From Streptomyces sp. V2I9 (GTDB lineage Bacteria; Actinomycetota; Actinomycetes; Streptomycetales; Streptomycetaceae): 64,000 nucleotides of DNA. The DNA lies in contig NZ_JAUSZJ010000002.1 in assembly GCF_030817475.1 (NCBI RefSeq), forward strand, positions 5,594,626-5,658,625, read 5' to 3'. This document shows positions 54,389-62,902 of the stretch, piece by piece. The notes under the pieces are model-generated. The model searched no databases. It had not been told where the DNA came from and was given only the letters and a program-made list of their open reading frames with translations. Position 1 is the stretch's first letter. Every line of letters begins with the position of its first letter. Made by a program: the position numbers and the translations under genes.

Positions 54389-55515
54389 GTACACCGCGCC
54401 CCACGTCACGCAGTACTACCGCCCGCTCAGCGGCCTCCGACGCGGTGGGGGCACCCGGAGGCGCGTCGCCGGCCGGCCGGGCGGGCCCCCGCACGGCCGA
54501 GGGCGCGGGTGCCGGCTCCCGTACGACCGAGGACGCCGGAGCGGGGCCCCTGCTGTCCGTACGGGGTCTGGTCAAGGAGTTCCCCCGCCGCCGCTTCCCG
54601 GGGCGTGCCGCGGCGCCGGTCCGCGCGGTCGACGGCGTCGATCTGGAGCTCGCGGCGGGCGAGACCCTCGGGCTGGTCGGTGAGTCCGGGTGCGGGAAGT
54701 CCACCACCGGCCGGATGCTGGTGCGGCTGCTCGAACCCACCGCGGGGACCGTCGAGTTCGAGGGCCGCGACATCACCCGGCTGTCCCCGCGCGAACTGCG
54801 GGCCACCCGGCGTCGCCTCCAGATCGTCTTCCAGGACCCCCATGCCTCGCTGAACCCCCGGCAGACGGTCGCCCGGATCATCTCCGAACCCCTGCTGGTG
54901 CAGGGAGCCACGGTCCGGGCGGCCCGCGACAGAGCCGCGGAGCTGCTCGATCTGGTGGGTCTGGGGGCGCAGCACCTGGACCGGCACCCGTACCAGTTCT
55001 CCGGCGGCCAGGCGCAGCGCATCGGGATCGCCCGCGCCCTGGCGACCGGGCCCCGGCTGATCGTCGCGGACGAGCCGGTCTCCGCGCTGGACGTGTCGGT
55101 CCAGGCCCAGGTCGTCAACCTGATGGAGCGTCTGGGAGCCGAACTGGGGCTGTCGTTCCTCTTCATCGCCCACGACCTCTCCGTCGTGAAGCGGGTCTGC
55201 GACCGGGTGGCGGTGATGTACCTGGGCCGCATCGTCGAGATCGGCGACAAGCGCGAGGTGTACGGCCGGCCTGCGCACCCCTACACCCGAGCGCTGCTCT
55301 CGGCGGTCCCGCTGCCCGACCCGGCGGCCGAGCGCCGCCGGGAGCGGATCATCCTGCTGGGCGACCCGCCGAGTCCGGCCGCGCCGCCCAGCGGCTGCGG
55401 CTTCCACCCGCGCTGCCCCAAGGCGCAGGCCGTCTGCCGCACCGAGCGGCCGCTGCTCCGCACCGCGGGCCCCGGTACGCGCACGGCCGCTTGCCACTTC
55501 CCGGAGACGGACTGA
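54385..55515 (+). CDS. Peptide ABC transporter ATP-binding protein (DppF type)
   Basis: The 376-residue ATPase has a disordered Ala/Pro/Arg-rich N-terminus of about 55 residues. It has Walker A GESGCGKSTTG, signature FSGGQAQRIGIARAL, Walker B LIVADEPVSALDV and H-loop IAHDLSVVK. The end of the protein has GCGFHPRCPKAQAVCRTERP, the cysteine-containing C-terminal domain of this family. It is the last gene of the importer and is followed by a strong terminator. Confidence 0.95.
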   Translation: MSTPRPTSRSTTARSAASDAVGAPGGASPAGRAGPRTAEGAGAGSRTTEDAGAGPLLSVRGLVKEFPRRRFPGRAAAPVRAVDGVDLELAAGETLGLVGESGCGKSTTGRMLVRLLEPTAGTVEFEGRDITRLSPRELRATRRRLQIVFQDPHASLNPRQTVARIISEPLLVQGATVRAARDRAAELLDLVGLGAQHLDRHPYQFSGGQAQRIGIARALATGPRLIVADEPVSALDVSVQAQVVNLMERLGAELGLSFLFIAHDLSVVKRVCDRVAVMYLGRIVEIGDKREVYGRPAHPYTRALLSAVPLPDPAAERRRERIILLGDPPSPAAPPSGCGFHPRCPKAQAVCRTERPLLRTAGPGTRTAACHFPETD

Positions 55516-55518
55516 GTG

Positions 55519-55558
55519 GTTCCCGGTGGCCCGGACGCCCGTCCGTGCCACCGGGAAC
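55519..55558 (+). terminator. Terminator hairpin after the peptide importer operon
   Basis: GTTCCCGGTGGC at 55519-55530 pairs perfectly with GCCACCGGGAAC at 55547-55558, and the loop itself can form GGACG/CGTCC. It starts 4 bp after the stop codon. Confidence 0.75.
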
Positions 55559-55644
55559 GGGCGTCAACAGACCGTCATTCAACCGGCGTTCACCGGTAAG
55601 TCGGATCGGATTCGACCCAGGGCCTTCCCTGTGGGGTGTGACCT

Positions 55645-55657
55645 GTGCCATTGTACA
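55645..55657 (+). promoter_or_regulatory. Predicted GntR/FCD operator, site 4
   Basis: GTGCCATTGTACA is the core of a near-perfect palindrome at 55644-55664 (TGTGCCAT, TGTAC, ATGGCACA). It lies about 150 bp upstream of the collagenase gene and matches the other three boxes. Confidence 0.55.
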
Positions 55658-55807
55658 TGGCACAAGGCGTGGGCATGTCAAGCGCGACGGTGTCCCCTTC
55701 CGTCGTCCGGCGACAGCACGGCTGTGAGTACACCCCCCCGGCCCGCGCCCTCCATCCCATCGGTCACGCACCCGCGTGCCTCCGATCCCCTCATGGGAGG
55801 AAACAAC

Positions 55808-58129
55808 GTGAGAACCACACTCGTCCGCCGAGGTGTGGGTGCCGTTCTGCCCCTGGCTCTGGCCGGGGCGATGGGCCTCGGGCTGCTCACGCAGCCGGCC
55901 GGGGCGCAGCCGAGCTCCCCCTCGGCAGTCACGGCATCCACCGCGTCGCAGCCGTCCCGGCCCGCCGCGTCCGGAAAGCTCGCTCCTCAGGCGCAGCAGT
56001 TCGCGGACACGGACGCCGACCACCAGCTCAAGGACGCGCTGGAGGCGTCCCGGATACCCCCGGTGAGCGCCGACAAGTCGGCCCTCAAGGAGGCGTACGG
56101 CGACCACGACGCCCCCGGGGAGCGGAAGGCGGGCGAGAAACCCTCGGCGAAGGCGGTCGCCGCGTGCGACCCCGCCGACTTCACCGGCCGGACCGGGGCC
56201 GAACTCGTACGGCAGATCAAGGCGTCCACCGTCGACTGCGTGAACACCCTGTTCAGCCTGACCGGCGAGAACGCCCGACTGGCCTTCCGCGAGGCCCAGA
56301 TGACCACCGTGGCCTACGCGCTGCGCGACAGTGCCGCCTACTATCCGGGCGACGGCAGCACCGGTACCCCGCAGCTCGTGCTCTACCTCCGGGCCGGGTA
56401 CTACGTGCAGTGGTACAACCCGGACGTCGTCGGACCGTACGGGAGTGCCCTGCGGACCGCCACCCGCTCGGGCCTCGACAGCTTCTTCGCCGCCCCCCGG
56501 TCGCGCGACGTCACGAACGAGAACGGCGAGACCCTCTCCGAGGCGGTCATCCTGATCGACAGCGCCCAGGAGAACGCCCGCTACCTCTTCGTCGTCAAGC
56601 GGCTGCTGGCGGACTACACGTCCTCCTGGAACGACTTCTCCCGGATGCTCGCCGCGGTCAACAACGTGTACACGGTGACCTTCCGAGGCCACCAGGTGCC
56701 CGCGTTCGTCAGCGCCGTCGGGGCGGACCCGAGCGTCATCGACTCCCTGCACCGCTTCGCCGCCGCCCATCTCTCCCTGCTCGACGGCGACCACGCGTAC
56801 CTGACCTCCAATGCCGGACGGGAACTGGGCCGCTTCCTCCAGCACGAGAGCCTGCGGGCGAAGACGCGCCCGCTCGCCGCCGACCTGCTGCGCAAGACCT
56901 CCCTCACCGGCCCGACCGCCCCGCTCTGGGTGGGCGTGGCGGAGATGGCCGACTACTACGACCGGGCGAACTGCTCCACCTACGGGGTCTGCGACCTCCA
57001 GGAGCGCCTCAAGCGCGAGGTGCTGCCGGTCCGCCACACCTGCAGCCCCGGCATCCGCATCCTCGCCCAGCAGATGACCTCCGCCGAGCTGAACGCCAGC
57101 TGCACCAGCCTCATCCAGCAGGACGCGTACTTCCACCGGGTCGCCAAGGACAACGGCCCGGTCGCCGGCGACAACAACACCTCCATCGAGGTGATCGCCT
57201 ACGACTCCAGCGCCGACTACCAGACGTACGCCGGGGCGATGTACGGGATCGACACCAACAACGGCGGCATGTACCTGGAGGGTGACCCCTCCGCCGCGGG
57301 CAACCAGCCCCGCTTCATCGCCTACGAAGCGGAGTGGCTGCGGCCGGACTTCCACATCTGGAACCTCAACCACGAGTACACGCACTACCTCGACGGCCGC
57401 TTCACCATGCACGGCGACTTCACCGAGAACATGTCCACCCCCACCGTCTGGTGGGTCGAGGGCTTCGCGGAGTACATCTCCTACCACTACCGGGGCCAGC
57501 CCTACACCGCGGCGATGACCGAGGCCGGCAAGGGCACGTACGCCCTCAGTACGCTGTTCGGCACGGACTACAGCCACGACACCACGCGGGTGTACCGCTG
57601 GGGCTACCTCGCCGTGCGGTACATGCTGGAGAAGCACCCCGCCGACATGGACCGGGTCCTCGGCCACTACCGCACCGGCCAGTGGGCCGCCGCCCGGACC
57701 TACCTCACCAGCACCGTCGGAACCCGCTACGACAGTGACTTCCGGACCTGGCTGGCCGGGTGCGCCGCCGGTGACTGCGGGAGCGGGGACGGCGCCGTCG
57801 CCGAGTGCACCGACCCCGACACCCGTGTGCTGGGCGAGAACTGCCGCCGCAGCAACCTCTCCGCCACCCAGGGCAACTACTCCTACCACTACCTGTATGT
57901 CCCGGCCGGCACCCAGCAGCTGAAGATCACCGTCAGTGGCGGCACCGGCGACGCCGACCTCTACTACAGCGACGCGGGGTGGGCCACCACCTCCTCCTCC
58001 ACCCAGCGGGCCACCGGCTCCGGCAACTCCCACACGCTGACGATCAGCAACCCGCGCGCCGGCGCCAACTACATCAGCCTGTACGCGGCCGCCGCGTTCG
58101 GCGGAGCGACCCTCACCACCGCCTACTGA
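55808..58129 (+). CDS. Secreted M9 family collagenase with PPC domain
   Basis: GTG 55808 is preceded by GGGAGG at 7 nt and gives 773 residues; ATG 55793 would overlap the ribosome site. A signal peptide is clear (RTTLVRRGVGAVLPLALAGA, cleavage near PAGA). After an activator-like helical domain comes the zinc peptidase with HEYTH (522-526) and the third ligand Glu in WWVEGFAEYISY (E551), as in Vibrio-type M9 collagenases. The last 95 residues are a PPC (pre-peptidase C-terminal) beta domain (GTGDADLYYSDAGW), which often aids substrate binding. It would release hydroxyproline-rich peptides from collagen for the neighbouring importer. It has its own operator-like box and terminator. Confidence 0.92.
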   Translation: MRTTLVRRGVGAVLPLALAGAMGLGLLTQPAGAQPSSPSAVTASTASQPSRPAASGKLAPQAQQFADTDADHQLKDALEASRIPPVSADKSALKEAYGDHDAPGERKAGEKPSAKAVAACDPADFTGRTGAELVRQIKASTVDCVNTLFSLTGENARLAFREAQMTTVAYALRDSAAYYPGDGSTGTPQLVLYLRAGYYVQWYNPDVVGPYGSALRTATRSGLDSFFAAPRSRDVTNENGETLSEAVILIDSAQENARYLFVVKRLLADYTSSWNDFSRMLAAVNNVYTVTFRGHQVPAFVSAVGADPSVIDSLHRFAAAHLSLLDGDHAYLTSNAGRELGRFLQHESLRAKTRPLAADLLRKTSLTGPTAPLWVGVAEMADYYDRANCSTYGVCDLQERLKREVLPVRHTCSPGIRILAQQMTSAELNASCTSLIQQDAYFHRVAKDNGPVAGDNNTSIEVIAYDSSADYQTYAGAMYGIDTNNGGMYLEGDPSAAGNQPRFIAYEAEWLRPDFHIWNLNHEYTHYLDGRFTMHGDFTENMSTPTVWWVEGFAEYISYHYRGQPYTAAMTEAGKGTYALSTLFGTDYSHDTTRVYRWGYLAVRYMLEKHPADMDRVLGHYRTGQWAAARTYLTSTVGTRYDSDFRTWLAGCAAGDCGSGDGAVAECTDPDTRVLGENCRRSNLSATQGNYSYHYLYVPAGTQQLKITVSGGTGDADLYYSDAGWATTSSSTQRATGSGNSHTLTISNPRAGANYISLYAAAAFGGATLTTAY

Positions 58130-58150
58130 CCGGAGGTCCCGTCCCCTCTT

Positions 58151-58181
58151 CCGGGGCCCACGCCATCGGCGCGGGCCCCGG
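58151..58181 (+). terminator. Terminator hairpin after the collagenase gene
   Basis: CCGGGGCCC at 58151-58159 pairs perfectly with GGGCCCCGG at 58173-58181. The 13-nt loop is CACGCCATCGGC-like. It starts 22 bp after the stop. Confidence 0.65.
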
Positions 58182-58252
58182 CACGGTCGTGCGCCGGGCC
58201 GTGGGCGGGGGCGGCGGGAAGCGGCCGGGCTCCGCTGATGCTCCTATTGCTG

Positions 58253-59320
58253 TCAAGCGGCTTGAAGCCAGTCGCGGTAGGAGTGGGCGAGGTCGTCGTC
58301 CCTGCTGAGTCCTCGTTCAAGTCTGGAGATCATCCGGATGATTTCCTTCTTCGTCCTTCCGGCAGCGGTCTGTCGCGCAACGTAGGCGCGGGTCCGGGCG
58401 TCGCCGGACATGCGGACCAGGGCGATGCGGTAGAGGGCTGCGTTGGCCGCTCGGTCGCCGCCCCGGGAGAGTCGGTGCCGGTTGGTTCTGCCGCTGGAAG
58501 CAGGGACCGGGGCAGCCCCGCACAGCGCTGCGAAGGACGCCTCGGTCCGCATCCGTTCGGGGTTGCCGCCCGCGGTGATCAGCAGTCGTGCGGCGGTGTC
58601 GGGGCCGACACCGTAGGCGGCCCGCAGGCCCGGGTTGTGGGTGGTGACCTCGGCATCCAGGGCCCGCGTCAGTGTTTCGTGCTCGGCGGTGAGCGCCTTG
58701 ACCCGGCGGGCGAGGCTCTTCAACGCGGTCAGCACGGCGATGTGGAGGGCGTCACCGGCCGGCCGCAGCCGGGCCAGGGCCTCGGTGCGATCGGTGCCCT
58801 TGAGCTGCCCGTACTTCGCGCGGATGGCTTCCGGGGCAGTGATGAGGACGTTGCCGATCTGATTGAGCGCGGCGGTGCGGGCCTTGACGGCGGAGCGGGC
58901 TGCGTTGTGCAGGGCACGTATCCCGGCGACCGTGTCGTCCTTGGGGGAACTGGAGGCTCTGCCGGACAGGGCGGCGCGGGCGGCGGCGTAGGCGTCGATC
59001 GGGTCGGACTTGCCGGTGCGGCGCCGTTCGGCCTTGTCGGGGCGGTTGACCTCGACAACCTGGTGCCCGTGGGAGCGGGCGGTCCGCGTGAAACCGGCCC
59101 CGTAGGACGAGGTGCCTTCCACCCCGATCGAGACCACACGCCCGTGCGCGGCCAGGAAGGCCAGGGCTGCCGCGTATCCAGCGGCGGTGGTGGAGAACTC
59201 CGCATCCGCGAGATGACCGCCGTTTTCGCTGATCACAGCGACGTGGACGGTGTCAGCGTGGGAATCGGCCCCACCGAACACATCCTGGTCCACGGTGTCC
59301 GCCGCAACCTCTGATGCCAT
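58253..59320 (-). CDS. IS110-family DEDD transposase/recombinase
   Basis: The 355-residue protein has the RuvC-like DEDD domain: D in GGADSHADTVHVAV, E in SIGVEGTSSYGA, D in VEVNRPDKAE and D in GKSDPIDAY. The C-terminal domain carries the catalytic Ser region FAALCGAAPVPASSGRTNRH and GGDRAANAAL. A helical linker joins them. ATG 59320 is taken as start, with AAGG upstream; GTG 59293 fits the family N-terminus better. It appears intact. IS110 enzymes use a structured bridge RNA from the element's noncoding end to choose targets. Confidence 0.92.
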   Translation of the reverse strand: MASEVAADTVDQDVFGGADSHADTVHVAVISENGGHLADAEFSTTAAGYAAALAFLAAHGRVVSIGVEGTSSYGAGFTRTARSHGHQVVEVNRPDKAERRRTGKSDPIDAYAAARAALSGRASSSPKDDTVAGIRALHNAARSAVKARTAALNQIGNVLITAPEAIRAKYGQLKGTDRTEALARLRPAGDALHIAVLTALKSLARRVKALTAEHETLTRALDAEVTTHNPGLRAAYGVGPDTAARLLITAGGNPERMRTEASFAALCGAAPVPASSGRTNRHRLSRGGDRAANAALYRIALVRMSGDARTRAYVARQTAAGRTKKEIIRMISRLERGLSRDDDLAHSYRDWLQAA

Positions 59321-59397
59321 GCTGATACTGCCTTCCCAGCCGAAGGTGGGCGCCGGCCGGGTGGCGCAGACAGGACATTGAAGGGGCTTCTGACCAA
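59321..59397 (-). ncRNA. Candidate bridge-RNA region in the 5' noncoding end of the IS110 element
   Basis: Only this 77-bp stretch between the transposase start and the right core repeat is noncoding. In IS110-group elements the bridge RNA is encoded in the 5' end. The region holds short complementary segments (GGCGCC near 59350 and GGGCTTC-like arms), but I could not establish a fold. It is short for a complete bridge RNA, so either the RNA overlaps the ORF or the element extends further to the right. Confidence 0.25.
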
Positions 59398-59599
59398 GCT
59401 CCTATCAGGTCATGTTCCGCCTGGCCGGAGCCATGAGAACGAGCTCCGGCAGCCGGACAGAACAGCGCGAAGACAGCCCAGCAGGGCGTCAGTCAGTGCC
59501 CGAGTCACGACCGCCGGAACCCGAGTATCAGCATCAATGTCAGTGCCTCCCCATACAGTCGGAACATCACTCGGGGAGCACCGGAGAAGGAGCCCAGTC

Positions 59600-60658
59600 A
59601 TGTCCGCCAACAGGATCCAGCACAAGGTGAATCACGTCGCTCTGGTCGTGGACGCCTCCGGTTCCATGCACCAGCACCAGGGTCAGCTGATCCGCGTCGT
59701 GGACGAGTTCGTGGCGGGGCTGAAGGCGGAGTCGGACAGCCTCGGCCACGAGACCCGGATCAGCCTCTACTCCTTCGACCACCGGGTGGAGAACCTGGTC
59801 TGGGACATGGACGTGAAGCACCTCCCGTCCATGCGGGGGCTCTACAAGGTCAACAACGGCGCGACCGCGCTCATCGAGGCGTCGCTGAAGTCCCTGGACG
59901 ACCTGGGGCACATCTGGGAGGAGTACGGCGAGCACAGCTTCCTCCAGATCGTCGTGACGGACGGCGAGGAGAACGCCTCCGGCGGCGACCGGCGGCACGA
60001 CGGCGACATGACGATCCTCGGCCCGTGGCTCGACCGGATCACCGCGAAGATGGGCGGGCTGCCGGGGCACTGGACCTCCGCGATCCTCGTCCCGAACTCC
60101 CTGGCGAAGCGCACCGCCCAGAACTACGGCTTCCCCGCCGGCAACATCGCCATCTGGGACGCGGACTCCCAGAAGGGCGTCGAGGACGCGATCGGCACCG
60201 TGCGCGCCGCCGCCACCAGCTTCCTGCGCGGCCGCGAGCAGGGCGTGCGCGGCACGAAGAACCTGTTCGCCGTCGGCCAGGACATATCGGTGGACGACGT
60301 GCGGGCCACCCTCGAACCGGTCCCGGCCGACAAGTACCGCCTGCTGAAGGTCGACAAGGAGGCGGAGATCCGCGCCTTCGTCGACTCACATCCGGGCGTC
60401 ACCTACGAACGCGGCTCCTGCTACTACCAGTTGGGCTCGCGGGTCCAGGTGCAGCCCGACAAGGAGGTCATCGTCGTCGAGAAGGACACCGACCGCGCCT
60501 ACACGGGCGAGGCGGCGCGCAACCTCCTGTTCGGCGCGGGCGTGCGCGGGACCGTCTCGGTGAAGGCCGGCAACAACCCCAAGCTGGAGGTGTACGTGCA
60601 GAGCCGCTCGGTGAACAGGAAGCTCAAGGCCGACACCCGTCTGCTCATCATGCTCTGA
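59600..60658 (+). CDS. von Willebrand factor A domain protein
   Basis: The 352-residue protein starts at ATG 59600 with GGAGAAGGAG upstream. A vWA domain fills the first 200 residues with the metal-binding MIDAS motif DASGSMH (D18, S20, S22) and VTDGEENASGG. No signal peptide or membrane span is present, so it is intracellular. The C-terminal part (about 260-352) is beta-rich and ends in VSVKAGNNPKLEVYVQSRSV. Such proteins bind partner proteins through a divalent metal, but no partner is apparent. The 3' end is followed by a partial duplication of its last codons. Confidence 0.8.
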   Translation: MSANRIQHKVNHVALVVDASGSMHQHQGQLIRVVDEFVAGLKAESDSLGHETRISLYSFDHRVENLVWDMDVKHLPSMRGLYKVNNGATALIEASLKSLDDLGHIWEEYGEHSFLQIVVTDGEENASGGDRRHDGDMTILGPWLDRITAKMGGLPGHWTSAILVPNSLAKRTAQNYGFPAGNIAIWDADSQKGVEDAIGTVRAAATSFLRGREQGVRGTKNLFAVGQDISVDDVRATLEPVPADKYRLLKVDKEAEIRAFVDSHPGVTYERGSCYYQLGSRVQVQPDKEVIVVEKDTDRAYTGEAARNLLFGAGVRGTVSVKAGNNPKLEVYVQSRSVNRKLKADTRLLIML

Positions 60659-60687
60659 TGCCGACACCCGTCTGCTGATTGCTCTGA
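60629..60687 (+). repeat. Duplicated 3' end of the vWA gene
   Basis: GCCGACACCCGTCTGCTCAT (starting 60629) is repeated from 60660 as GCCGACACCCGTCTGCTGAT, and both copies end in GCTCTGAT. The second copy lies just after the stop codon. Confidence 0.8.
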
Positions 60688-60703
60688 TCAGGTGGGCGGC
60701 CGT

Positions 60704-61351
60704 TCAGTCCGGGGTCGCCGGGGTGGAGGTGTCCGTCGCCACCGACACCGCGAGTGCGCCCAGGGCCGTGCCCATGAGGCAGCGCTGGGCGCGGAGCCAG
60801 GAGGGGCGGCCGGCGAGGAAGACGGCGATGGCTCCCGCCGCCAGGACGATCCCCAGGTTGACGGTCAGGGCCACCACGATCTGCACGGAGCCCAGAACCA
60901 GGCCCTGGAGCAGCACGTTCCCCTTCTCCAGAGCGATGAACTGCGGGATGAGGGAGAGGTACATGATGGCGATCTTCGGGTTGAGCAGGTTCGTCATCAG
61001 CCCCATCGAGAACAGCCTGCGCGAGGAGTCGTGCGGCAGCTCCGCCGGCGCGAAGACGGAGACGCCTCCGGGCCGCAGGGCGGACCAGGCCAGATGGGCG
61101 AGATAGGCGGCTCCGGCCAGCTTGACCGCCACGTACAGCTCGGGCACCGCGAGGAAGACCACCGACAGGCCGAGATTCGTGGCCAGCAGATAGACCAGGA
61201 ACCCCACGGCCACCCCGCCGAGGGACACCACTCCCGCACGCCGCCCCTGGGTGATGCTCCGGGAGACGAGATAGATCATGTTCGGCCCCGGCGTGAGGAC
61301 CATGCCCAGGGCGACCAGAGCGACGCCCAGCACTCCGCTCAGCTCGACCAC
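60704..61351 (-). CDS. LysE-family amino acid/metabolite exporter
   Basis: The 215-residue membrane protein has six predicted spans and the LysE-family signature LTPGPNMIYLVSRSITQGRR near its start, plus NLLNPKIAIMYLSLIPQFI in the middle. LysE proteins export amino acids or related small molecules. It is divergent from a MocR-type regulator with repeated operator boxes in the gap, a common arrangement in which the regulator controls the exporter. ATG 61351 has GAG upstream. Confidence 0.88.
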   Translation of the reverse strand: MVELSGVLGVALVALGMVLTPGPNMIYLVSRSITQGRRAGVVSLGGVAVGFLVYLLATNLGLSVVFLAVPELYVAVKLAGAAYLAHLAWSALRPGGVSVFAPAELPHDSSRRLFSMGLMTNLLNPKIAIMYLSLIPQFIALEKGNVLLQGLVLGSVQIVVALTVNLGIVLAAGAIAVFLAGRPSWLRAQRCLMGTALGALAVSVATDTSTPATPD

Positions 61352-61417
61352 GCCCGTCCACCGATCCGTTCACGCGGTACCGGACGGTCCGGCCCGTTGT
61401 TCACCGATCGCCTTGCT

Positions 61418-61483
61418 CGGTGCAATCGACGGTAGGCGGCCCCGGGGAGTCGGTGCAATAGCGGTCATTGCGCTCGGTGCAAT
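61418..61483 (+). promoter_or_regulatory. MocR operator boxes: three direct CGGTGCAAT repeats
   Basis: CGGTGCAAT lies at 61418-61426, 61451-61459 and 61475-61483. The last is paired with an inverted ATTGC at 61467-61471. They sit in the gap between the LysE gene and the MocR gene, so they probably bind the MocR protein. Confidence 0.65.
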
Positions 61484-61527
61484 GCTGTGCTGGGATGGCG
61501 CTCCACGCACCGGGGGAGGAGAGGAAC

Positions 61528-62871
61528 GTGAAGGACTTCCGGTCCGTCGCGGACGCCGTGGCGGCGGATATCGGGAGCGGCCGGCTCGGACCCGGAGAAC
61601 GGCTGCCTCCCCAGCGGGAGTTCGCCCGCCGCCACGCGATCGCCGACTCCACCGCCGCCCGCGTCTACCAGGAGCTCGCCCGCCGGGGCCTCACCGTCGG
61701 CCAGGTCGGTCGCGGCACGTTCGTCACGCAGCAGCCGGGTGCTCCCGCGCCCGCCCCCGCCCTGTCCGAGCCCTCCGCCGCCCGCGTCGACCTGGAGCTC
61801 AACCACCCCGTCGTCCCCGAACAGGCCGCGCTGCTCGCCGCGGGCCTGGAGAAGCTGGTGCGCTCCGACCGTCTGGAATCGGTGCTCCGCCCGGTCGGGC
61901 CCGCCGGCACCCCCGCCGCGCGCGAGGCCGCCGCGGCACTTCTCGCACGGGGCGGCGGGCGGCCCGCTCCGGGGCACGTCCTGTTCGCCGGGAACGGCCG
62001 CCAGGCCCTCTCCGCCGCCGTCGCCGCACTCACCAGGCCCGGTGCCCGGCTGGGCGTCGAAGAGTTCACCTATCCGGTGCTGAAGGCCGTCGCCGCCCGG
62101 CTCGGCGTCACCCTCGTGCCGCTGGCCATGGACGAGGAGGGGCTGATCCCCGAGGCGGTGGAGGAGGCGCACCGCGCCGAACCGCTGCACGCCGTCTACG
62201 TACAGCCGGTCCTGCACAACCCGCTGTCCCGCACCATGTCCGCACGGCGTCTCGACCACCTGGCCGACGTGCTCCTGACCTCAGGAATCCACGCCGTCGA
62301 GGACGCCGTCTGGGCCTTCCTCCGGGACGACCTGCCGTCGCTCGCCTCCCGTGCTCCCGAACGGACCGTCCTGGTGGACAGCCTCTCCAAGCGGCTCTCA
62401 CCGGGGCTGACGCTCGGGTTCGCGGTGGCCCCGGCCGCACTCGCCGGCCGGGTGACGGGGGCGCTGCGCTCCGGCGGGTGGACGCCCATGCGGTTCCCCC
62501 TGGAGGCGATGGTGCGCTGGCAGGCCGACGGCACCGCCGCCACCCTCGTACGGGCCAAGCGGCGGGAGGCGCGGGCACGTCAGGAGATCGCGCAACGCCA
62601 CCTCGGCGACTTCCGGACGGGCGGCGACCCCTGCTCGTACTACCGCTGGTGGGAGCTGCCCGACCCCTGGCGCGCCGACACCTTCGTCGCCGCCGCCGCG
62701 CGGCACGGCATCGCCGTGACCCCGGCGGCCGCGTTCCGCGTCGGCCGCCGGAGCGGCCCGCGGGCCGTCCGTCTCGGGTTGGCGTCGCCCACCCGCGACG
62801 TGCTCTCCGGGGCCCTGAGGACCCTCGCCGACATCGCCCGGACCGCGCCGGACGACCTGGCCGGAGAGTGA
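61528..62871 (+). CDS. MocR/PdxR-type GntR regulator with aminotransferase domain
   Basis: GTG 61528 has GGAGGAGAGG upstream and gives 447 residues; a longer frame begins at 61468. The N-terminal 75 residues are a GntR winged helix (ERLPPQREFARRHAIADSTA). The rest is a class I aminotransferase fold with the PLP lysine K288 in VDSLSKRLSPG and conserved NPLSRTMS and EDAVWAFL segments. MocR proteins use PLP or an amino-acid adduct as ligand. The divergent LysE exporter is the likely target. Confidence 0.88.
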   Translation: MKDFRSVADAVAADIGSGRLGPGERLPPQREFARRHAIADSTAARVYQELARRGLTVGQVGRGTFVTQQPGAPAPAPALSEPSAARVDLELNHPVVPEQAALLAAGLEKLVRSDRLESVLRPVGPAGTPAAREAAAALLARGGGRPAPGHVLFAGNGRQALSAAVAALTRPGARLGVEEFTYPVLKAVAARLGVTLVPLAMDEEGLIPEAVEEAHRAEPLHAVYVQPVLHNPLSRTMSARRLDHLADVLLTSGIHAVEDAVWAFLRDDLPSLASRAPERTVLVDSLSKRLSPGLTLGFAVAPAALAGRVTGALRSGGWTPMRFPLEAMVRWQADGTAATLVRAKRREARARQEIAQRHLGDFRTGGDPCSYYRWWELPDPWRADTFVAAAARHGIAVTPAAAFRVGRRSGPRAVRLGLASPTRDVLSGALRTLADIARTAPDDLAGE

Positions 62872-62902
62872 GCGCCCGCCCCGTACCGGGGCCACCCCTG
62901 CG

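Larger units (their letters stand above)
58240..59405 (-). mobile_element. IS110-family element with 8-bp core repeats
   Basis: GCTCCTAT occurs at 58240-58247, just after the transposase stop, and again at 59398-59405, upstream of its start. Short core repeats at both ends without inverted repeats are usual for IS110 elements. The span is about 1.16 kb, shorter than many family members. The true ends need comparison with other copies. Confidence 0.6.
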
